Positions 62,480 through 64,000 of a stretch of 64,000 nt of DNA are shown here, piece by piece. Within the stretch, counting starts at the first letter, position 1; every line of letters starts with the position of its first letter. This DNA comes from Phaeobacter gallaeciensis DSM 26640. Lineage in GTDB: Bacteria; Pseudomonadota; Alphaproteobacteria; Rhodobacterales; Rhodobacteraceae. Below the pieces are notes generated by a model that saw only the letters and a program-made list of their open reading frames with translations, ran no database searches and was not told where the DNA came from. The DNA lies in contig NC_023137.1 in assembly GCF_000511385.1 (NCBI RefSeq), positions 263,001 to 327,000 on the forward strand, in the 5' to 3' direction. A program made the position numbers and the translations under genes.

Positions 62480-63496
62480 ATGAAGAATAAGGTAATTTTG
62501 GGTGCGCTGACTGTTGCTGGTCTGGCCGCCGGTGCCGCTGCGGCGGGAACGCTGGACGACGTCAAGGCCCGTGGCAAGCTGAACTGCGGCGTGACCACTG
62601 GTCTGGTCGGCTTTGCAGCGCCCAATGCCAATGGCGAATGGGAAGGTTTTGACGTTGCTGTCTGCCGCGCGGTTGCTGCGGCTGTACTGGGCGACTCGAC
62701 CGCCGTTGAATTCGTGCCGACCACCGGCAAAACTCGCTTCACCGCTCTGGCCTCCGGCGAGATCGACATGCTGGCGCGTAACACCACCTGGACCTTCAGC
62801 CGCGATGTCGACCTGAAGTTCGAATTCGTTGGTGTGAACTACTACGACGGTCAGGGCTTCATGGTTCCCAAGGAACTGGGCGTGTCCTCCGCGAAGGAAC
62901 TGGACGGCGCGACCGTCTGTATCCAGACCGGTACCACAACCGAGCTGAACCTGGCGGACTTCTTCCGCTCCAACAACATCAGCTATGAGCCGGTTCCGAT
63001 CGAAACCAACGCTGAAGCACAGCAGCAGTATCTGGCTGGCGCCTGTGACGTTTACACCACTGACGCCTCTGGTCTGGCCGCTACCCGCGCGACCTTCGAT
63101 GATCCTTCGGCGCATGCTCTGCTGCCCGAAATCATCTCCAAAGAGCCGCTCGGCCCGCTGGTTCGTCACGGCGACCACGAGTGGGGCGACGTTGTCCGCT
63201 GGAGCCTGAACGCACTGGTTGCAGCTGAAGAGCTGGGCGTGACCTCCGCCAACATCGGCGAGATGGCTGCAGGTACCGAGAACCCGGAAATCAACCGTCT
63301 GCTGGGCACCGAAGGTACCCTGGGCGAGATGCTGGGTCTGTCGGCTGACTGGGCGAAAAACGCCATCGGCGCTGGCGGCAACTACGGTGAAGTCTTTGCG
63401 AAAAACATCGGCGAAGACACTCCGATTGGTCTGGCACGCGGTCTGAACGCACAGTGGACCGAAGGCGGCCTGCTCTACGCACCGCCCTTCCGCTAA
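62480..63496 (+). CDS. aapJ: Amino-acid ABC transporter substrate-binding protein, AapJ/BztA type
   Basis: A 338-residue periplasmic binding protein with a signal peptide (MKNKVILGALTVAGLAAGAA). The mature part begins GTLDDVKARGKLNCGVTTGL and has the family block RFTALASGEIDMLARNTTWT and NYYDGQGFMVPKELGVSSAK. AapJ and BztA bind glutamate, glutamine, aspartate and asparagine or general L-amino acids. A permease gene follows after a terminator-like hairpin, giving the usual aapJQMP order. AAGAGGTAAAC is the ribosome site. Confidence 0.93.
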   Translation: MKNKVILGALTVAGLAAGAAAAGTLDDVKARGKLNCGVTTGLVGFAAPNANGEWEGFDVAVCRAVAAAVLGDSTAVEFVPTTGKTRFTALASGEIDMLARNTTWTFSRDVDLKFEFVGVNYYDGQGFMVPKELGVSSAKELDGATVCIQTGTTTELNLADFFRSNNISYEPVPIETNAEAQQQYLAGACDVYTTDASGLAATRATFDDPSAHALLPEIISKEPLGPLVRHGDHEWGDVVRWSLNALVAAEELGVTSANIGEMAAGTENPEINRLLGTEGTLGEMLGLSADWAKNAIGAGGNYGEVFAKNIGEDTPIGLARGLNAQWTEGGLLYAPPFR

Positions 63497-63508
63497 GAAC
63501 GACTGAGG

Positions 63509-63540
63509 AAAGGGCGCAGGACCAACCTGCGCCCTTTTTT
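63509..63540 (+). terminator. Intrinsic terminator between aapJ and aapQ
   Basis: AAAGGGCGCAGG and CCTGCGCCCTTT pair around ACCAA, followed by a T-run. It probably lets only part of the transcripts reach the permease genes, so that binding protein is in excess; this is known for other ABC operons and inferred here. Confidence 0.9.
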
Positions 63541-63639
63541 CCTACCGACCTATCCTAACAAAAACGCTTGAGGTCTGACGCGAGCAGGGAACCAACCCCG
63601 CCGAGCAGTTGACCTATAAGCCACGGGGATCACACATTC

Positions 63640-64000
63640 ATGTCAACTCTCACTGACCCTCCAAAGGCACAGTTTCAGCTGTCCATGTTGGTCAACGATA
63701 CCCGCTATCGTTCGTTGACCTTCCAGGCGATTGCTGCACTGGTTCTGGCCTTGGCCATCTGGTATCTGGGGAACAACCTTATTCAGAACCTGCGGGCCGC
63801 GGGTCTGAATATTTCATACGGGTTCCTTGGGGATCCATCCGGTTACGATATCAACCAGCGTCTGATCGAATATGACAGCCAGTCCAGCCACGCGCGTGCG
63901 GCGGTTGTTGGTGTTCTGAACACGCTGCTGGTGGCCGTTCTTGCCTGTATCACTGCCACCATCTTTGGTGTGATTGCGGGTGTTCTGCGCCTGTCGAACA
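63640..64000 (+). CDS. aapQ: Amino-acid ABC transporter permease, AapQ/BztB type (3' end outside the window)
   Basis: The first 120 residues of a permease. It begins MSTLTDPPKAQFQLSMLVND, has a first membrane helix (TFQAIAALVLALAIWYLGNN), and then the NISYGFLGDPSGYDINQRLI segment characteristic of AapQ/BztB, the larger of the two permease subunits. The HisM-type permease domain starts at about 104 and continues beyond the window. Confidence 0.92.
   Translation, partial: MSTLTDPPKAQFQLSMLVNDTRYRSLTFQAIAALVLALAIWYLGNNLIQNLRAAGLNISYGFLGDPSGYDINQRLIEYDSQSSHARAAVVGVLNTLLVAVLACITATIFGVIAGVLRLSN

Overview
The window reads as a chromosomal segment of a marine alphaproteobacterium of the Roseobacter group (Rhodobacterales), close to Phaeobacter or Ruegeria. 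This is inferred from three things: the gene order (tuf, tRNA-Trp, secE, nusG, rplKAJL, rpoBC, rpsLG, fusA, tuf, rpsJ through rplQ, with adk between secY and rpsM); several small Rhodobacteraceae-type families (twin-TM HIG1 protein, DUF6525, DUF6552, DUF1127); and strong C/G-ending codon use in the core genes. The species call is inference.

Layout. 1-5.6 kb: the 5' part of a PduO-type cobalamin adenosyltransferase, a HIG1-like protein, an SDR oxidoreductase and an SH3 protein on the minus strand, then parC and a lipoprotein gene. 5.8-24.8 kb: tuf copy 1, tRNA-Trp, secE, nusG, rplK, rplA, rplJ, rplL, rpoB, a small membrane-protein gene and rpoC, with three unrelated minus-strand genes in the gaps (DUF374 acyltransferase, an OGT-like TPR glycosyltransferase and a DUF6525 protein). 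24.8-28.9 kb: an accessory block with a DUF6161-like membrane protein and two related glycosyltransferases around an EamA exporter. 29.0-33.6 kb: the str operon rpsL-rpsG-fusA-tuf copy 2. 33.7-34.6 kb: a two-gene module of a Panacea-domain protein and a small two-helix membrane protein that looks like a toxin-antitoxin pair. 34.8-56.4 kb: the S10, spc and alpha ribosomal operons, cut into blocks by terminators and extra genes: rpsJ-rplC-rplD-rplW; a membrane-anchored PD-(D/E)xK nuclease-like gene; rplB-rpsS-rplV-rpsC-rplP; a 2OG-oxygenase, DUF6552 and PH-domain trio; rpmC through rpmD; a MocR regulator with a divergent EamA exporter and a DUF1127 gene; rplO-secY-adk; rpsM-rpsK-rpoA-rplQ. 56.5-64 kb: a Do-like periplasmic protease, rarA, crcB, an RluC/RluD pseudouridine synthase, a HAD phosphatase and an ATP12 chaperone, then the start of an amino-acid ABC transporter operon (aapJ, partial aapQ).

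The core genes make the translation and transcription machinery and the Sec translocon, apparently from several separately promoted units. Good promoter matches of the form TTGnnn-N17-TATACG precede rpsL, rpsJ and rplO. Strong hairpins lie in many intercistronic gaps. The most interesting material is what sits behind the terminators of this machinery: the Panacea/2TM pair, the 2TM-nuclease gene and the DUF6161-like gene all look acquired and A/T-rich. Each could be a defence or toxin system placed next to highly expressed essential genes. Everything was read by eye; no database search was run.
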